Assembly: GCA_033060915.1 (NCBI GenBank)
Contig: CM065377.1
Location: 51,584,683 to 51,648,682 of the forward strand
Length of the DNA: 64,000 nucleotides
DNA from: Euryodendron excelsum
Lineage: Eukaryota; Streptophyta; Magnoliopsida; Ericales; Pentaphylacaceae
Direction of reading: 5' to 3'
Part shown: in pieces, positions 1 to 12,512 of the stretch
Layout of the letters: each line of letters begins with the position of its first letter
Numbering within the stretch: the first letter of the stretch is position 1
Made by a program: the position numbers and the translations under genes
The notes under the pieces: model-generated
What the model was told of the DNA's origin: nothing
The model's input: only the letters and a program-made list of their open reading frames with translations
Database searches by the model: none

Positions 1-12
1 GAGCGGTTCAAC

Positions 13-781
13 TGTCACGCCCTGATTTTTCACACTCAAGATAATACATAGGAAACACATGGTACTCTCTAATTAGAACTCATCCTCCCAGAAGGATGAT
101 TATGACTAGGTTTGAATTAGAAATTGACTTCAATAAGGGCTTTTGGAAAAAGGTTCGGAGTCGCTACCTAACTTTGTTAAGATGAGTTAGGTCACCTAAA
201 ACTAAGTAAAGTCCAAAGCCATAAACTTAAGATTTTTCAAAAATTTTTAAAAAAACTTTCTCTTGAGAGGGTTTTTTTTTTTTAATTTTTAAGAAAATAG
301 GTTATTTGGCAACCTTTGGAAAGATTTAAGCCCTTTTTTGAAAATAACTTCGTTTTTGGTCTTTCAAAAATAATGATTCTATGTTCGGAGGTTAGTTACG
401 TATATAGAAGATGCATTAGGCTATCACCCTATCGAAAATAGAGATTCTATGTTCGGAGGTTAGTTACGTATGAGGGACTAACTTTCTTAAAAGACGTGCT
501 AGATTGAGTTTGACTGACTTTGACTGGAATTGAAATTGGGATTGAGGTTGAAATGCAGACTTACTGTCTTTAAGAAGACGTGCTAACTGGAATTGGGTTG
601 AGCAATGTCCCAAATGCAATTTAGTCATTTTGCCCCTATTGGGCTTGGCGGGCTTGTGAAGTGGTTGATTAACTAGATTGAGTCTGAAAAGTCAATTTGG
701 GCTTAAATATGCCTGTGTCGATTTGAATATGAGTTCGGTCGAGCCGGAAATTGTTGAGCGGGCAAAAATGGGGTGCTTACA
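13..781 (-). mobile_element. Internally deleted LTR of a Tat/Ogre-like Ty3/gypsy element (LTR copy A)
   Basis: The plus strand begins TGTCACGCCCTGATTTTTC and ends GGGGTGCTTACA, so on the minus strand it has TG...CA ends. Both ends match the ends of the 3.2-kb LTR at 9304-12512: the first 200 bases align to its left part, and the last 300 bases (from the GACTGGAAT segment through CGGGCAAAAATGGGG) align to its right part, with about 2.4 kb missing between. Orientation is taken from gag and the primer site, both on the minus strand. The flanking pentamers (TCAAC and ACTAC) do not form a clean target duplication, so it may be the 3' LTR of the same damaged element rather than a solo LTR. The segment AGATTCTATGTTCGGAGG is repeated directly near 370 and 440. 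Confidence 0.72.
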
Positions 782-975
782 ACTACTATTCTTTTTCTGT
801 TTTTGCTTGTCAAAGGCAGAACATGTTAAAGTAAGGGTCTGATGTTAATTGCAAGGCGATCAGAGGGATTGGAGTTGGAAAGTTTTGAAGACAGAGGCTT
901 AAAAATGGCAAATTAGCCCAAGGGGGCATTTAAAATCGGATTTTGTAGGCAAAAAGGCAAACTGCCCAGAATTGG

Positions 976-1055
976 ACTATGGCGCCACTAGGAGTGGCGC
1001 TAGGCTTAATATTGCCTTAGCGCCACTAGCAGTGGCACCAGGCCCAAGGATTAAA
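976..1055. repeat. Cluster of GGCGCC-type palindromic words
   Basis: Two near-mirror words lie side by side: GGCGCCACTAGGAGTGGCGC and then GCGCCACTAGCAGTGGCACC, joined by an AGGCTTAATATTGCC spacer. Each can pair with itself and with its neighbour. The same words and spacer occur at 11795-11875 inside LTR copy B. They lie just upstream of a transcribed-looking leader, so they probably belong to an LTR or promoter of the element that includes the downstream PMD pseudogene. Confidence 0.6.
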
Positions 1056-1059
1056 ATTT

Positions 1060-2439
1060 GGACAGCCCCTTTCATTTAGGGCTTACGGGTTTGTGAAAAG
1101 TTTTGGGTTTTAGGGGCTTTTCTTGGAGTTTTTACAGGGAGGAACCTTTGAGCATTGAAGGAGTGAGTTTAGAGACGTTGGAGAGTCACTGGAAGTGATC
1201 ATCGTTGTCGGAATTGTCGTTGAAAAAGAAGATTTTCCTGAAAAACTCTAAGAGGTGAGTTTTTGTTTTGTGTTGATCTTTATGTGTAGAGCTCCGTTTG
1301 GGTCGTGTGAATAACCAAAATCTATGTTTTGATGTGTTTGGACACTTTGGTGGTATTATTTCTACATTTTCATGCCCATTTGATTGAGTTTGGGTAGTTT
1401 TGCATATTTATGTAAAAGGGGTTCTTATAAGAATTGAGAATTTGCTCCTATAGCTTTGGGTATTGCATTTTCTTTCTAGATTTTTGCACCGTGTACCTCA
1501 GAAAAATGTTTTGAGTAACCGTGGGAAGTTTCGTGAGTTTTTGAAAACTTTTTAAATTTTTATTTTTCAAAAAATAGGAAAAATATTTGAAAAATAGGAA
1601 AATTTGAAAAATTAATTGAAATGTTCATGTTATGTATTTAGAAAAATATGAGAAGATTTTAGAAAATATTTGAAGTATCTTTGAATGATTTTGCAAGCAT
1701 TTTGAAAACCCTTGGATTTTTTTAAAAATAGAAGCGTTTGTTGAAAAATTCAAAAACCTTGAGGATGTGCATAGATTATTTTATGTTCGTCTGTGGTATG
1801 TGTTTGTGATACCATGTGGTGCACAATTTGTGTTCTACTGCGGAGTGTGGGCGTTGTCAGGACCATTTACAAATGGGACTCAGCCGAAATTTTTTGAAAT
1901 GAGAAGAAAGTGTAGAAATTTTTGAAATAAATTTTTTTTTGAAGGAAAACGAGATAAAACCTTTGAGAATGTGACCTTTTTGGCAGAGAAGACTCCGAGA
2001 AACTCGGTGGGACTTCGAATAAAACTCTTTGAAGGAAAAGTTTAGAAAAGTTTAGAACTCAATTTGGAATAAAAGTTGTTGAAGGAAAAGCTTAGAAAAT
2101 CCTGGAATTGGATTTGGAATAATATTTTTGAAGGAAAAACTTAGAAAATCTTGGAAATGAATTTTGAATAAAACTTTGAAATTAACTTTGGATTTTGATT
2201 TTGAAATAGACTTGTGGAAAAAGGTTAAAAACCTTAGGAATTAATAGATAAACTTTTGAAGGGAAGAGTTTAAAAAACCTGAAAGCTAAGGAATATGATA
2301 GAGTAGACTATGCTTGGGGTAGGGGAATGAGATTTACATCATTCTTTTTCTTTTCTTCCTTTTCTTTTTTTCTTGTACCTCTCTTCCTTTTGAGTTGTAT
2401 ATACCGTGTATTGATATATTTGCCTTGATTTGATTTTCA
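1060..2439 (+). other. Possible leader exon and intron of the PMD element
   Basis: No open frame of note. A leader-like stretch ends CTCTAAGAG followed by GTGAGTTTTTG near 1254, a good plant 5' splice site. A TTTTGATTTTCAG acceptor follows at about 2440, immediately before the reading frame of the PMD pseudogene. The sequence between is AT-rich with repeated GAAAAxTTTGAAA patterns, typical of an intron or an old noncoding transposon segment. The splice assignment is inference. Confidence 0.35.
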
Positions 2440-3850
2440 GGAAGGCAAATGCAAATGATGATGGTTTTGAGCAAAGACGCCGATATGGGAAGGGAGCTTG
2501 CACTGACTTGGACGACAGTTCTAGTCGCTCCAAGGGTAGCTGCAGGTCAGTTGGTAGGACCTTTTCAAGCAGGAGTGGGAGTGGGGGTATGTCTCCAATT
2601 GATCATTTTCTTTCACTAGAGCCTGTTTTTAGAAGGAGATAGGTGCAGAGGATGAGGTGCCGAGCCTTTGGGACCCTGCGACTGGCTATAGGAGGGTTTC
2701 TACTAGGAGGAGGCAAACAGACGCAGACATAGGGGACTTGGAGGTGCCAGATATTCCCCTATTGGGAGATCTAACTAATCACCCTAGTGTTTATTCATAA
2801 CAGCATTTGCCACTTCATAAGGTTTATACATCATTTAGAGGGGCCATTCACCAGATGTTCAGCACCATGCAGCCAGCTGCTCCGTCTTACCGTGTTTTTC
2901 TTATAGAGATCTAGTTTAGGGCCTTAATGGGATTACATACGAATAGCCTGAACTGCCAGTTGGTTTTGGCCTTGATAGAGAAATGGTTCAGTGAGACAGG
3001 AACCTTTCACTTAGTGGGTTTTGAGCTAGGTTCAACTCCATTAGATTGGGTTATCATTATTGGGCTTTCTTTTGTCGGCCGTCAGATCACTTTGTAGCCA
3101 GTTAGTAGGGCCGACGCCTGTGCTTTCTTGGACTTGCCACCTCTTGAGTGCTCTGATTTTCCTGTGTCTTGGTTTAGTCAGGATGAGCGTACCTTATCTG
3201 TAGAGCTGGCACCTGATCGTGATAAGTTGGGCCGCTGGTATGAGATTATTGACTTTGTGACGATACGGGCGAATTTGGAGTTAATAGAGGTGACAGACGT
3301 GACTTGGCGGCCTTTGTTGGATTGGTCCATTATGAGACGATCAGGTACCTAGTCTCGATGTCTTTGTTAAGAATTTCCTTTCTTATTGATGAGTCCTGGG
3401 AATCCTATCTGGGAGATTAACGTTGGCGCTAGTTTTATGAGGAGTTCTGGTCAGCTGGGGATCCTCTCGAGTATATGTTTGGTGCTTTGGTTGAGGGGGT
3501 TCCTATTCCGTATTGGGAGCACTAGTCGGGCTCTGCTTTTCTACTTCCTTCAGAGACCGACTACGCCACCCATTTCTATATGGTGTTTGGAGGCTACGTT
3601 GTGGGCCAAGAGGTGGTTGATTTGTGGCATTGGGCTCAGGGATTTTTTCCCAGGCCTAGTTTGCTGCTATGATAGATCAGAGGGACTGGTACTAGACAAA
3701 GAAGGATCAGTTCCAGATAGAGAAAGACTAGTATCAGGCCGAAGTAGCCACTTTGATTGCATGGTTGGTTCAGATGGAAGGTGGCAAGGTATACTGTCTT
3801 CTTCTTTTTTATCCTTGCTTTATTTAGTTGTCTATCTGCTTTTCTGATTC
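2430..3850 (+). pseudogene. Plant mobile domain (PMD, aminotransferase-like) pseudogene
   Basis: Translation across several stops gives a recognisable PMD family pattern. A segment near 2950-3100 reads as a Leu-rich helix, then W.SETGTFH, then a Gly-Leu-rich block; open pieces follow at 3128-3352 (74 codons) and beyond 3386. PMD proteins occur both as host genes (the MAIN/MAIL1 type, needed for meristem and silencing functions) and as domesticated or free-living transposon cargo. The frame holds many stops (for example after 2800, at 3097 and at 3350) and at least one frame change. The ORF at 3386-3847 is mostly a shadow frame: the PMD-like reading continues one frame over (SWESYLGD, then LEYMFGALVEG). 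It lies between remnants of the Tat/Ogre-like element and is most likely transposon-borne and dead. A host-gene fragment is the alternative. Confidence 0.55.
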
Positions 3851-5763
3851 AAGTTCTTCCTCTTTATAAGATATCAATGCTTCCAGTAGTTAGCTGCCTC
3901 TTTCTGAGCAGGGCTTTGGAGATTACAATCTAGACATTGATTTTGACCTTTGATGGGTGCCCTTTGTCATGGGCCCAACTTTTCTTTCGCACTATGTCCT
4001 ACATTAGAGTTTATTAGGTAGTTTATTTGTAATCTTCGAATAGGATAGATACTTATGATTTAGACAGCCAGATATATGTACAGATGCATGAATAGGGATA
4101 GATGTTAGGATTATCATGATGTTGATGATGCATGTCTATTATATGTTTGGACATGACATTGAATTGGTGACTTTTGTTTTCACAGGGAACTATGCCTTAT
4201 GTATGCGAACTCATGCCAAAATTTTTACCAAAATATAAGCACATGTTAGGGATGCACTGGTTAAAACATAACAAAATGGACAAGTTACAAACAAATATGC
4301 TCGAGATGCTATCAAGCTCTACGTCCTTGGAAGGACAACTCTTTCTTTTTAAGGGGTTTTGCCCTTTCTCTGGCTCAACTTTACCTTGATTAGGAGATGA
4401 TATTATTTCATACCTTTCTCATCCCTTTGGTCAGCTCCGACTTTCTACTTAGGTCTGTGACTGGGATTATTTGGCTTGAACCCTCAATCCTCGGGGCTTA
4501 GGTAGCGACTTACCCAAACTTTAGCAAAGCGATAGGCAACCAATCTTTCAATCTGAGGAGGCTTTGCTTTAAGACCATAATGTATGCTAAGTTATGGGGT
4601 TTTTGAAAATTAAGTGAGATATGAGGGCTTAAAGTTAATATTATTTCTGGTAGGGTTTATATCTGCACCATCCTGAGTTGGTTTCAAGGTTCTGTTCCCT
4701 AGTATCCTTCTTTGGCCTTGGTGACGCATGCAACTCATATAGACCAAACAATCCCTTTTCAAATGGAAAAGAATTTAACAAGATTGTAATGTGGGCCATG
4801 GTTTAGGATTTTTTCAAGAAATGGTAAATGCTCGAACATATTACTTTTACTGTGTTTCCTTATTATCTGGGATCACCTTTAATAGTTTCGATCAATTAAC
4901 ACTTGACTTTCCTTTTTACCTCAGTGTTTCTACTTATGTGTCATTCTGTTGCAAGTTTTTTTTTTTTGGCGTGAATACTTCTACAATCTCTCTTACTTGG
5001 ATATATTTTCTCTTAATGCTTTATTTTGACCCATCGTAGACGGTGATCACTAGGTTGGGGCTTCATTGGAAAGGAACGTAACTGGCTCGATAGGTTTGAC
5101 AAAGGCTGCTTTTTAACTGTATAGGAAATGAAATGAGGTTCTTTCTTCGTTTTGAATCGGATTACTTAATCCTTAGAGCTTTTATGTTGCTTTGGCTTGA
5201 TGTTTTGAGTGAAGGAGAAAGGACATTCTTTGCCGAGTTTTTCGCTATCTATTTGTCCCACTGCTAAAGGATAGTTTTAGATCAGGGTTGACAAAAAATC
5301 TTTTACTTTCCTCATGGCACTAATGGGCTGAGTAAAGGGAATATATATGTATATATATATATATATTTTCCAGGGAGATTTGAAAGATGGCTCATATTCC
5401 TTTTGATAGGCTAGCTACCCATTGTTTCGCTTTGGTGTCTTCTAAGTGTTGCTTTTTGGGTGGTTTCCTCACTCACTTTCACCTTCCCTCTCTTCAAAAA
5501 TCTTAACCATTCGGCGAGAGGTTAACTCATGCTATCACATCCTTTAAGTCAAGTCCTTCACAAAATAAAGCGCTCACTATTCACAAGAGTATGAAATAAC
5601 AATCTTTGAATGAAAAATTATCTCTTTATTACTTCAAATTCGAAATTCTCCCTTATACTGCATAAGATTTTTATTAAAATGAAAATGTAGACATGAATTT
5701 AAAGACAAAAAATAAAAGGGATAGACAGAAAGCGGGTGAGAACACCCCTCTCTTGTACGCTTT
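3851..5763. other. Unassigned repeat-derived sequence
   Basis: I see no credible gene. Small open frames at 4174-4389 and 4791-5039 resemble no family I know. An (AT)n microsatellite lies at 5341-5370. The stretch probably belongs to the decayed retroelements on both sides. Confidence 0.4.
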
Positions 5764-7755
5764 TTAGGAGAACTCTTCTAGATCATCGGACCAAGTAAGG
5801 CAGGCCGATGCTTCTTTTATGGCTCTTAGTGAGTTGATAGTGGTAGTGCAATTATCGGCCTCGTTGACTTTCTTGTTTTTTTCCATTGCCTCCTCGATTT
5901 TTCCGGTAAAGATGTTGGCTAACTCACCTTTTTCTAGCTCAAATGGCTCTGCCGGTACTTTCGGCTCCTTAAAGCCCCAGCCTATGTTTTCATAGTTAAA
6001 TTTAGTCATGGGCCAAAGGTTCTCTGATAGGTTGAGTTCGGTTGTAGCATACTTAGGGTGAAATAATTCGTCTTCCTAACCGTTAATGGTCATATTTTTA
6101 GCGGGGATCTCTTCTACGGGTACGAACTCTTTGACTGGCTAGTTAGAGGGCACTTAATTTGGATTGTAGAGATAAATTGGGCACGGCAAGATTTCCTCCT
6201 CCCAATCACTTTCTTCATCAGTTTCCCAATCCTCATCGGAACAATCCTCGACCATAATCTCCTCCAGTTCATCCTTATCTTCTATTTCTTCTAGTACCAG
6301 GTTGACAGTGTGATTCGGCAAGGGGTTTGCGATTATATTAGGAGTATGAGTTAGGTTTGCTGGCTATATGTCGATGGTCTTGTTGTCTATTAGGTCTTGA
6401 ATTTTTTGCTTGAAGGAGGAGAGTCTATCAGTGTCATGCCCTTGGCCGCCCGAATGGTATTTGCAAGTGAGGGCGCCATTGAAGGTTGGAGATAGAGGGC
6501 TTGGCAATGGACGGGCCGGTATGGGCTTTGGTATGTTATTCTTTAAGAGGTTATTGTAGCTTTTGTCTAAGTGCAGACTAAGGTATCAAATGTGCGAATG
6601 TGCTGACCCGGCTTATTGGGGTTGAAATTGGACCGTACCCAAGCAGGGAGAAAGCTGGACGTTTGAGTAGGCATGGTTAAGGTGGGTATAGGCAATATAG
6701 GATGTGACTGGGGTGGTGGACAGTATTGCGGTGATTGAATTGGCAAGATGGTTGACACTTCACTCTCTTTCTTAATTACCCCCTTGTAGTGGCCACCTTT
6801 TTTGCTATGTTGGTAGAGCTTACTCTAGTCTTTGCATAGGGGTCCGTAATCTTTCCCGTCTTGACACCATTTTCTAGCATCTCCCCTTGTATGATAGCTC
6901 GGAGAAGCTTTTTCCCACACTTGTGTAGAGCTCTTCATAGTATATGCCTTGGAAGGTATGCAAGAACAATTGTATATATTCCTTCTCCTCTAAAGGGGGA
7001 TTGACTTGTGTTGCTGCTTCTCTCCACCTAAGGGCATAACTTTTGAAGATTTCTTTGTCTCCTTTACTCATTGTCATCAAGGACCAACGGTCAAAAGTTA
7101 GATCTATGTTGTGGCGGTATTAGGCTTTGAAAGCATTAACTAGTTCAATCCAAGTTATGACCTTCCTCAGATCAAGCCGAGTAAACCAGTGCAGGGTGGA
7201 CCTAGTTAAGCTTTGTTGAAAGAGTTGTATGAGAAGCTTTGGGTCATTCCCTTGGCCACTTAATGCTTTGGCATAAAGGCGAAGGTGGGCTATAAGGTTG
7301 CCAGTGCCATTGTACTTTTGAAAGTCAGGCATTTTAAACTTAGCTAGCCTTAGATGGTTTGAGAAAAAACAAAGCTTGTCGTAAGAAGTAAGCCCAAAAG
7401 GGTAGTGGCCATGGAGGGTCCGTAGTGAGTCTTCCAACCTTTGGATCTTCAGGCTAAAGGGGTCTGAGGAAATTCTTTTTGCAGTATACAAAAGCAATAT
7501 GGTCTCTTCTTATTCAGTGTTGGCCCCCTTTGAGTCTTATTTATTTTTCCTCGTAGTGTCTGATATGAGCAAAATCCTCGGATTGGCAGGTTCAAAGTCT
7601 GTGGGAAAAATCGTGGATGTTAATAGGGCTAAAACAACATCTTTTATAGTCATGGCTTGGATGAACTTCAACATCTCGTCAATCTTGGTTCTCATCTCAT
7701 TGACCTCCTCTCGAGAGACTGGGAAGGATTCATTAGGATTGGCTTCCATTGGCAA
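5764..7755 (-). pseudogene. Ty3/gypsy gag pseudogene (Tat/Ogre-like)
   Basis: Reading on the minus strand from 7755 to 5764, several open pieces fall in order. At 7755-7537 is an acidic/coiled N-terminal part (FPVSREEVNEMRTKIDEM). At 7497-7120 is the conserved capsid core, with motifs KFKMPDFQKYNGTGN, HLRLYAKALSG, QSLTRSTLHWFTRLD and WIELVNAF. At 7080-6874 is a second capsid part (RWREAATQVNPPL). Further C-terminal pieces lie at 6758-6567 and 6009-5764 (FNYENIGWGFKEPK). These motifs are typical of plant retrotransposon gag proteins that package element RNA. Stops and frame shifts separate every piece and no pol follows. The strand agrees with the primer site at 9284-9301 and LTR copy B to its right, which would be the 5' LTR. 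The 7499-7918 plus-strand frame is a shadow. Confidence 0.8.
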
Positions 7756-7919
7756 AGCTCTTTGTCGAGTGACGATCAGGTTTCTAAGTGGCTATGGATC
7801 TTTCTTGCGAGCAATGATGCCTTTTTGCAGTGTAGTCACTATACCCTTGGGAAATGAAAGAAAGAAAAAAAGAAAGAAAAACAAGAGCACAAGCCATGAG
7901 GTAGTGTTTGATATTTAAA

Positions 7920-9283
7920 AAACTTTATGCGATGCATGCCCTGGGGGTGTCCCTACTTGAGAGGGAGACTAAACATGATGCATTTGGCTTACTTTTTGGA
8001 GCAAAGGGTTTTGGCCCTATATATAGATACTTTACCATTGATTGAGAACTTACATTCATTCGTAGGAAGTAACAGAGTACATTGAACTTTAAGTTTAAAT
8101 ACAGGAAAATCGAAGTACATTTTAATAGGGAGAAGAGGAACATTTTCTTTGGGACTTCCACCTATATAATTTTACAAGGAGAATCCTAAACTACTTTTGA
8201 GTCTTTAGATTCACCTTTTGTTAATGTCGAGAGGTCATTGAACAGATCTTGCTTTGCTGGTCACCCTTTGTCTTCTTTGGCAACCCTATCTCTATTAGTA
8301 TAGAGGGATTGAGTCCCCTCTTCATGAAATGACTTGAAATGCATGCTATGAGTCCTTAGGGTTGTTTAGAAACCCTTAGGATTTTATTAGGTTTTATGTA
8401 AGGAAGAGTGAGCTTGGAGTCACTCTCTAGAGGTTGATCATATGTATAAAAATGCAGTAACTTAAGTTACTTTGGAGTTTTCGTCTCGAAATAGAGTATT
8501 GAATATGTGTATATGTATGCAAGAGTATAAGGAGAGAGAGTGCAATAGTAAAATAAACATGCATGCATGAACATTATACAAGTATTATAATAATAGGAAT
8601 AGACAAGAATAAAGGAAAGTAAAGTGGTTGCCCTTTCTTGCACGGTTTTGAAATTGATGTGCGTGTATTAAATCTGGCAGAGGTTCGGCTATGCACGAGT
8701 TTCTACATAAGCATGAGGTTGAGGGCTTACTAATTCATAAGTAGGCTCGGTTCCCAGATCTTCAAACCTAGGCCCACTTCTTAAGGTGGTGCCGTTATCG
8801 GTTGGTGATTTGAGTAGAGGAACCATCAAGAGGTTGTAGGCTAAGATACTGACACATCATCAGCCCATAACCAATATACTGTTCCTACTTCTAACTAAAA
8901 GAGACATAATCAAGTAGAGAATGCAAATATATAAATGCTAGTGCACGTACAATGTGTGTGTGAAATTTTTGAAAAACGGAGGAAAGGGTGCAACAACTCC
9001 CATCTATCTTGTCCATTCCATCCTGTCATTCATGGCAATTTATATGGACAATAAAAGTAAATGTGAATATGGTCCATCTACAAAATAAAATAAAATAAAA
9101 GTCAATACCTTGATAATAAACTTAATGCAAGATAGATTGAATGTAAGTGATGACATTTTTTGAAAACAACTTTGAAAAGTTTGGTTTTGAAAAATTTAAA
9201 GTGGATAGAATTGGACAAGTTAATCAAATATTCTAGGTGAGTGAAGGGTGAAGAGACGTGACAATGGCCTAACCCTTCAAGCG
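7920..9283 (-). other. Noncoding leader between gag remnant and primer site
   Basis: This stretch lies between the gag start and the primer site of the minus-strand element. It has no significant frame. Tat/Ogre elements have long untranslated leaders, sometimes with an extra ORF; none is visible here. Confidence 0.4.
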
Positions 9284-9301
9284 TCCCCAACGAAGTCGCT
9301 A
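9284..9301 (-). other. Degenerate primer-binding site, tRNA-Arg type
   Basis: On the minus strand the bases read TAGCGACTTCGTTGGGGA. This differs at a few positions from the TGGCGACTC...GGGGA primer site used by Tat/Ogre elements, which pairs with the 3' end of a tRNA-Arg. It begins two bases inside the LTR end at 9304, the expected spacing, and it fixes the element's orientation as minus. Confidence 0.6.
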
Positions 9302-9303
9302 GC

Positions 9304-9383
9304 TGTCGCTCTCCAGTTTTTTGCACTTGAGGTAATATGTGGGTGTCGCGCCCTAATTTTTCGCACCATCGAGATGATATGTG
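9304..9383. repeat. Imperfect 40-bp tandem duplication of the LTR terminus
   Basis: TGTCGCTCTCCAGTTTTTTG... at 9304 and TGTCGCGCCCTAATTTTTCG... at 9344 align through to an AATATGTGG/GATATGTGG end. The outer copy abuts the primer site; the inner copy matches the terminus of LTR copy A. One or other could be the original LTR end. Confidence 0.65.
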
Positions 9384-11794
9384 GAAAGTACACGGTACTC
9401 TTTTGTTAGAACTCATCTTCCTAGAAGGACGAATGCGACTAGGTTTGAATTAGAAATTGATTTGAATAAGGGTTTTTAGAAAAGATTTGGAGTCACCACT
9501 TAACTTTGTTAAGGTGAGTCTCCACCTAACTTCGTTAGGGTGATAGCCTAGGAAAAATGCACAAAGCTATCACCCTATCCCACCGGTGTGGTTCTTACAC
9601 GTTTTTTCACCCTAGGTTCACTCATTTAGAATCTTTAATTATCTAATGTTCAATTATATCCACTTTGAGAAGAATTTTGAAAAGAGATTTGAACCATCTC
9701 TTTAGGAATGATATGATGCATGATATGCAAGTGCATGAAAAAAATTTGAATTTGAAGATAAGTTTTGAAAAAAGGAATTGAAATTTTAAAAAAAGTTATG
9801 ACCGCAGCTATGAGGGTTACCTACTTATCCCTTTGTTGAAAATCAGATCAGTTGTAGTTCGGACTCGGGGTCTGATTGAAAATAGATACTTTGGGAACAT
9901 GTTTGATCTGAAAAGACACTTTAAGGCCTTTAGAAAGTTTGATTTGAAAAGAGTTTGATTTGAACTTTAATTAAAAGATTTGAAATTGAACTTTGATTTG
10001 AAATCAAACTTTGAACTAAACTTGGACTTGTTTTGAAAAGATTAAATTGAACTTTGAAATCATCTTGACTTAAATTGGAGTTTGAAAACCATCTTTGTTT
10101 AAAAAAGAGTTGAAGATTCCTAACTTAGTGTTAGGGGTTGAACTTGGGTTTTAGCCTCCTAGGTTTTAAATAACCTAGGGTTTGAACATGTACTTGAAAA
10201 GTCTGATTTTGGAAAAGCTTGATTTTAGAAAGTTTCAATTTAGAAAAGTTCCAAATTAGGAAAGTGTCCATTTTAGGAAAGACTTGATTTTGGAAAGGTT
10301 TGATTTAGGAAAGGTTTGAATTTAGAAATATTTGAACTTAGAAAGATTTGAAATTTGGTAAGATTTAGAAGTTTGAAATTAGAAAAGGTTTGAAAGTTTG
10401 AAATTAGGAAATGTTTGATATCTATCTCCTAAAATTGAAGATTAGATTTTATTTTCAAAAATAGATGTTTGATTTGGCATGAAATTGGAAAGTTTGAGTT
10501 TTGAAAATCTTGAATGTAGAAATAGGAAATCTAAGATTTCATACAAAACTTTGATTTGGAAATATAGGATTTCATGTAGAAAATAGTTTTAAAAATCTAT
10601 GATTTTTATGCAAGTAGAAAGTTATGATTTTATGCAAGGAAACTAGGGTTTCCTAAAAATGTACTCTAGGGTTTTGACTTGAACTTGGAGACAAAGAGTT
10701 TTTAGAAAGTGAATATTTGAAAAGAGCTTTTTAGGAAGTGATTTTAAGAAAACTATCTTAAAAATATTTGAATATAAACTTTTGCTAGTCTTTTGAATAT
10801 CTCATTTTTTTAAAATGATTATAAACATGAAAAGATCATAACCATTCTAGGGTTGTGATTTTGACAACAACTAGGGTTTGAAAACAAGATTTGGACCTTG
10901 ATGATCTCATTGAATATAACACTTTCCTAAAGCAACCCTAACCATGGAATGTCTAAAATCACTTTAGAGTTGTGATTTATTGAAAAACAATTTAGGGTTT
11001 GAACCCAAACTTTGGACTTTGATGGTCGCATTGAATATAACACTTTTCTAAAACAACCCTAACCATGGAATAATTAGAATCATCTTAGGATTGTGGTTTT
11101 GAAAACAAGTTTGACAACAAGGTTTTTGAATGCAGGTTTTGAAAAAGAACTTTAATGCAAGTTTGAAAACAACTTTGAATGTAATATTGAATGCAATGCA
11201 TAAATATGACAACCTCAATGTAATAAGGTCGTGAACATACAAGGTTAGGCTTCACCACATAACCAAGGGGGCAAGACCCACACCGTCTTAAGTTGAACTT
11301 GAAAAATGCCCCCAACACAGTGACCTTCTACAAGTCTTCCTAGGCACAAATCGAGAAGTCTTTTATTTCAAGCATATAAGAAAGGGCGATAGAAGACAGG
11401 GATTAAAATATAAGAAAACCCAAGTGAGTTAAAAGAGAGAAGAGGGAGAGGGGGACTACATAAAAGTAAATCGAACCCTACCTTGTCTTCTTCTTTGCTT
11501 TGATGCTTAGATGGTAGACTTTGCTTTGGACTTTGAGTTGATCTTTAAGAGCTTCCAAGGACTGGAATTAACCTTCAATGGATGCTTGGAGGCAAGAATT
11601 TGAGTGTATAGATTGTATGGAGGCTAGGGTTTGAGTATATAAAGGCTATGGTTTGAAGAGGCTTGAGAGAATTAGGGTTTTGATGGAATTTGAGCTCTAT
11701 TTTCAGGGAGGCAGAGTCTTTGGAGTGATTTTGTAGACCCAGAATACGCAAGTGGCAGCCTATATTTATAGGCAACTGAATTGATCCTTATGCC

Positions 11795-11875
11795 TATTGC
11801 AGTGGCGCTAGGCTTATTTTTCCATTAGCTCCGCTACTAGTGGCACCAGGCTTAATTTTGCCTTGACGCCACCCC
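11795..11875. repeat. GGCGCC-type palindromic words in LTR copy B
   Basis: Words include AGTGGCGCTAGGCTTA, CTAGTGGCACCAGGCTTAAT and TTGACGCCACC, degenerate versions of the pair at 976-1055 in the same order with the same AGGCTTAAT spacer. On the element's own (minus) strand they lie about 25-100 bp upstream of the TATA-like sequence, that is, at the end of U3. Confidence 0.6.
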
Positions 11876-12512
11876 TTTAGGAAAGTTATTAAGTTGGTAA
11901 GAAACAGATCTCTGACCCCTAGGACTCAAGACAAAAGATTTTGTATCAAGTTTACCAAAAACAGACTCGGAATGGTCTGAAAAGGGATCGAAAGGTTGGG
12001 AATACTATTAGAAGCATCCTCGAAAGGTAACCGATTTGATACCAAGAGCCAGTGTGGTTCTCGAAGGCATTTGGATGCTTAGGGGCAAAATGATCATTTT
12101 GACCGGATGGTCTCGGAATCGATCTGGGACCGACTGGAAAGTACTAGAGCCTGCTAGATTATCTTTGGGATAATCTTGGAAGGATGGACTTACGGCTCTG
12201 AGGTCTTAGGTACTTTCTCAAGAAGCGTGTCAAATTGAGTTTGATTGGTCTGGACTGGAATAGGAATTGTATTTGAAGTTGAAATATAGACTTGCCATCT
12301 CTAAGAAGACATGCCAATTGGAATTTGACCGAGCAATGCCTCAAGGGAATTTTGGTTAGTTTGCCTCTATTAGGCCCGACAGGCCTGTAAAGCAGTTGAT
12401 TAACTGGATTGAGTTTGAAAAGCTGATTTGGACTTGAATGTGTCTGTGTCGATTTGAATGTGAGTTCGGTCAGGTTGGAGATTGCCGAGCGGGCAAAAAT
12501 GGGGTACTTACA

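Larger units (their letters stand above)
9304..12512 (-). mobile_element. Long (3.2 kb) 5' LTR of the Tat/Ogre-like element (copy B)
   Basis: On the minus strand it starts TGTAAGTACCCCATTTTTGC (at 12512) and ends GAGCGACA (at 9304), directly before the primer site. A palindromic TATA-like CCTATAAATATAGG lies near 11770, followed on the minus strand by a pyrimidine-rich leader with several AAACCCTA motifs, as expected for the transcribed part. GGCGCC words lie just upstream of the TATA. The terminal 40 bases are duplicated in tandem (9304-9343 and 9344-9383). The middle 2 kb is a monotonous run of TTTGAAA/GATTTGGAAA variants, probably old slippage repeats. ORFs inside it (for example 12159-12548, 11085-11318) are chance. 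Confidence 0.75.
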
